A stretch of DNA of 18,364 nucleotides, from the NCBI GenBank assembly GCA_030374735.1, contig JASCIV010000495.1, forward strand, positions 1 to 18,364. The letters run 5' to 3'. The stretch comes from Gracilaria caudata (Eukaryota > Rhodophyta > Florideophyceae > Gracilariales > Gracilariaceae). Every line of letters begins with the position of its first letter. Position 1 is the first letter of the stretch. The notes below the pieces were generated by a model, which saw nothing but the letters and a program-made list of their open reading frames with translations, had not been told where the DNA came from and made no database searches. The translations under genes were made by a program, and so were the position numbers. This document shows positions 17,775 to 18,364 of the stretch, piece by piece.

Positions 17775-18364
17775 ATGTGTGGGCGACGAGCGCGCGCGCG
17801 CAGGGAGCGCCCCTCACCGAACATAAATGCGCAATGATTGCCCACGGCGCGCGGCGCAGGCGGCGGCGGCGGCACGCAAGAGGCGGCGACGCGATCAAAG
17901 AGGTGCCGCCGCTGCGCTTTGCGCGCGTGTGCGCGACGGCGGTGTCGGCGACACGGTGTCGCGAGCGGCGCTGAATTGAATGGCCAGCAAAGCGGCACAA
18001 AACGCACGCGCGGCGCGAGCGCAACGCACGGCTGTACAGGCGCGCCCGCCACACGTGTGTGCACGTGGCGCCCGTCCGTCCCCCCCTTTTTTCCCGCAGC
18101 GCGCACGCGCAGCGCGGCGCGCGTGCGGCGCGTGCGGCGCGCGCGCGCGCGCAATCCGCCGCCGCCGACGCAACGCGGCACCGGTGCTGCGTTGCGCGCG
18201 CTGCGCGCGCGGCGCGCGCCCGCGCGGGGCCCCGACGCGCGCAGCCGCCACCCGCTCTAACCAACCTCCGCTCTCCTCCGTCCACTCGGTGCTCTCTCGC
18301 CTTCGCGCCGCTCTCGCCCTCTGTGTGCAGCCACCCCCTCCTCCCACACACACACACACCTGCA

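Larger units (their letters stand above)
17072..18364. repeat. Very GC-rich low-complexity region with alternating purine-pyrimidine tracts
   Basis: About 1.3 kb dominated by GCGCGC, GCGGCG and TGTGTG words. Long open frames occur on both strands but are Arg/Ala/Cys low-complexity with no domain, as expected by chance where stop codons are rare. Notable tracts are (TG)8 at 17091-17106, (GC)n at 17449-17460, (GC)8 at 18137-18152 and (CA)7 at 18345-18359. A short AT-rich island (17372-17393) followed by TATAAA at 17401 stands out. The last ~110 bp is pyrimidine-rich (CT/CCT) and may be a promoter or 5' UTR of a gene to the right. No telomere repeat array was seen. Confidence 0.75.

Noticed and set aside
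16516..18357. 613-codon minus-strand open frame covering the GC-rich right end
   Set aside because: Its protein is Arg/Ala/Cys-rich low-complexity with no domain; a long stop-free frame is expected by chance in such GC-rich DNA, and it overlaps the better-supported plus-strand frame.
18300..18364. Possible telomere or subtelomere repeat at the right end
   Set aside because: The terminal sequence is a simple (CA)n run in pyrimidine-rich DNA; no array of a plant/algal telomere unit is present.
1..18364. Bacterial origin, suggested by secA and leuC
   Set aside because: SPRTN-like, RIOX-like and mitochondrial carrier genes, single-gene transcription layout, Kozak-like starts and plastid transit leaders are eukaryotic; no ribosome binding sites or operons are seen.

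Overview
The window looks like nuclear DNA of a photosynthetic eukaryote, most likely a red alga (Rhodophyta). Seven well-supported genes are typically eukaryotic: SPRTN-like, mitochondrial carrier, JmjC ribosomal oxygenase, and several plastid-targeted enzymes. All are essentially intronless. Three plastid-type proteins start with short leaders carrying Phe at residue 3, 6 or 15 followed by Pro/Leu-rich and basic Ser/Thr-rich sequence, the style of red algal and glaucophyte transit peptides with no signal peptide in front. Glaucophyte genes are usually intron-rich, which favours a red alga. Genus and species cannot be decided from this sequence.

Layout. (1) 136-2139 (-): Spartan/Wss1-like DNA-protein crosslink protease with SUMO- and ubiquitin-binding motifs; its last zinc finger lies beyond an in-frame TAA that a small intron could remove. 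(2) 2140-3592: about 1.45 kb with no recognisable gene between divergent genes. (3) 3593-4591 (+): protein with a LON substrate-binding-like domain, probably plastid. (4) 5149-8049 (+): SecA preprotein translocase ATPase of the cyanobacterial/plastid type. (5) 8103-8987 (-): mitochondrial carrier of the thiamine pyrophosphate group, converging on secA with a 53-bp gap. (6) 9638-11137 (+): plastid 3-isopropylmalate dehydratase large subunit (LeuC), sharing a 650-bp divergent upstream region with the carrier. (7) 11138-12029: about 0.9 kb without a gene. (8) 12030-14351 (-): CASTOR/POLLUX/plastid-envelope-channel-like ion channel with two RCK-type Rossmann domains. (9) 14860-16272 (+): RIOX1/NO66-like JmjC oxygenase. 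(10) 16655-17071 (+): small charged, low-complexity putative protein. (11) 17072-18364: very GC-rich low-complexity DNA with (GC)n, (TG)n and (CA)n runs and a 37-bp-period repeat.

The genes do not form a pathway or operon. Four of the seven probably act in the plastid (SecA protein export, LeuC leucine synthesis, an ion channel, a LON-domain protein). The rest act in mitochondrial cofactor import, DNA-protein crosslink repair and ribosome modification.

I see no mobile element, CRISPR array, rRNA or tRNA gene. The points most worth a second look are the in-frame stop before the third ubiquitin-binding zinc finger, the nuclear location of a plastid-type SecA in an apparent red alga, and the abrupt compositional change at the right end.
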